Shown one piece after another: positions 63,437 through 64,000 of a stretch of DNA of 64,000 bases. The position numbers and the translations under genes were made by a program. Location: the NCBI RefSeq assembly GCF_000576635.1, contig NZ_AVFL01000001.1, forward strand, positions 434,001 to 498,000, given 5' to 3'. The DNA comes from Skermanella stibiiresistens SB22 (lineage in GTDB: Bacteria; Pseudomonadota; Alphaproteobacteria; Azospirillales; Azospirillaceae). Positions within the stretch are counted from its first letter, which is position 1, and each line of letters starts with the position of its first letter. The notes beneath the pieces were generated by a model. That model saw only the letters and a program-made list of their open reading frames with translations, made no database searches and was not told the DNA's origin.

Positions 63437-64000
63437 TCACTCGGCGGCGGCGGTCAGCACCTTCGGCAGTTTGAACACGACATCCTCGCGGGTCAGCGTG
63501 ATCTCCTCGATCGTCACGTCGAACCGGTCGCGGGCACCCTGAAGCACCTCCTGGATCAGGATATCCGGCGCGGAGGCGCCGGCGGTCACACCCAGCACCT
63601 TGACGTCTTCCAGCGCCGCCCAGTCGATGTCGGCGGCGCGCTGGACAAGCATGGCGCGCTCGCAGCCATGGTTGCGGGCGACCTCCACCAGCCTCATCGA
63701 GTTGGACGAGTTCGGCGCCCCGACCACCAGCACCATGTCGGCGCGCGGCGCCACCGCCTTGACCGCCTGCTGGCGGTTGGTGGTGGCGTAGCAGATGTCC
63801 TCCTTGCGCGGCTTCGCGATGGCCGGGAAGCGGGCCTGCAAGGCGGCGACGATGGCGGCGGTGTCATCGACAGACAGGGTGGTCTGGGTGACATAGGCGA
63901 GGTTGCCTGGGTCCTCGACCTCGATCGTCGCCACGTCGGCGACGCTCTCGACCAGCACGACGCCGCCGCTGGGCAATTGGCCCATGGTGCCGACGACCTC
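63437..64000 (-). CDS. ispH: 4-hydroxy-3-methylbut-2-enyl diphosphate reductase, C-terminal part (partial)
   Basis: IspH (LytB) makes IPP and DMAPP in the last step of the MEP pathway. The frame continues off the right edge, so the first part is missing; the ATG at 63985 is internal ([19 protein letters not shown] spans it). About 187 residues are seen, including [30 protein letters not shown] with a cluster Cys, [17 protein letters not shown] and [16 protein letters not shown]. In many alphaproteobacteria ispH directly precedes thrB-rnhA; here about 4 kb of signalling genes lie between. Confidence 0.95.
   Translation of the reverse strand, partial: EVVGTMGQLPSGGVVLVESVADVATIEVEDPGNLAYVTQTTLSVDDTAAIVAALQARFPAIAKPRKEDICYATTNRQQAVKAVAPRADMVLVVGAPNSSNSMRLVEVARNHGCERAMLVQRAADIDWAALEDVKVLGVTAGASAPDILIQEVLQGARDRFDVTIEEITLTREDVVFKLPKVLTAAAE

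Noticed and set aside
1-64000. tRNA genes, rRNA, CRISPR arrays, riboswitches
   Set aside because: No tRNA-like arms with the GTTCGA loop outside coding sequence, no regularly spaced repeats of CRISPR type and no recognisable glycine or other riboswitch before the glycine/serine genes were found by reading; a covariance-model scan would be decisive.

Overview
The window is GC-rich (about two thirds GC by eye) and densely coding, with frequent ATGA/GTGA/TGATG gene overlaps. Its gene families point to an alphaproteobacterium, most plausibly a Rhodospirillales member such as the Azospirillum/Skermanella group. These families include a soxBDAG sarcosine oxidase, dgcAB with a dedicated ETF, the thrB-rnhA pair with ispH nearby, many large hybrid sensor kinases and an alphaproteobacterial porin. 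The genus is an inference. I saw no tRNA, rRNA, CRISPR array or insertion sequence.

From about 1.8 to 49.2 kb lies an almost complete pathway from choline-O-sulfate to pyruvate, interrupted by unrelated genes. Choline sulfatase BetC (46.7 kb) releases choline. BetA and BetB (6.1-9.4 kb) oxidise it to glycine betaine. The Rieske system GbcAB (36.3-38.8 kb) and DgcAB with EtfAB (22.9-28.9 kb) remove two methyl groups to give sarcosine. SoxBDAG (13.35-18.6 kb) gives glycine and methylene-tetrahydrofolate. GlyA recombines these two products into serine, and SdaA deaminates serine to pyruvate. Uptake is encoded by one ATPase/permease/binding-protein set (proVWX-like, 29-32 kb) plus two extra ChoX-like binding proteins (1.8 kb and 48.3 kb). 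Regulators are BetI, two tandem GlxA/AraC-type proteins (one GbdR-like), a LysR protein divergent from betC and several two-component proteins. I found matching BetI palindromes at choX/betI and betB. A 7-bp direct repeat with 21-bp periodicity precedes dgcA and gbcA and may be the GbdR site.

Inserted among the catabolic genes are: an Rpn-type nuclease gene with a strong internal start, followed by a free-standing copy of its C-terminal domain (21.4-22.7 kb); a MACPF/perforin-like protein in an AT-richer pocket (32.2-33.7 kb); pabB-pabC; a DUF2264 protein preceded by a compact foldable RNA/DNA element (38.9-40.4 kb); and a 1479-residue CheB-CheR-PAS-kinase-receiver-FixJ fusion with three copies of an 8-bp motif in its upstream region.

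From 49.2 kb to the end there are ordinary chromosomal genes: a Cache-domain kinase with a receiver, a DUF4142 protein, a secreted esterase, an AspT-type transporter, a peptidoglycan-binding-domain protein, a porin, thrB-rnhA, a CBS-domain hybrid kinase with a receiver protein, a hypothetical gene and the 3' part of ispH running off the right edge. The left edge cuts a GMC oxidoreductase.
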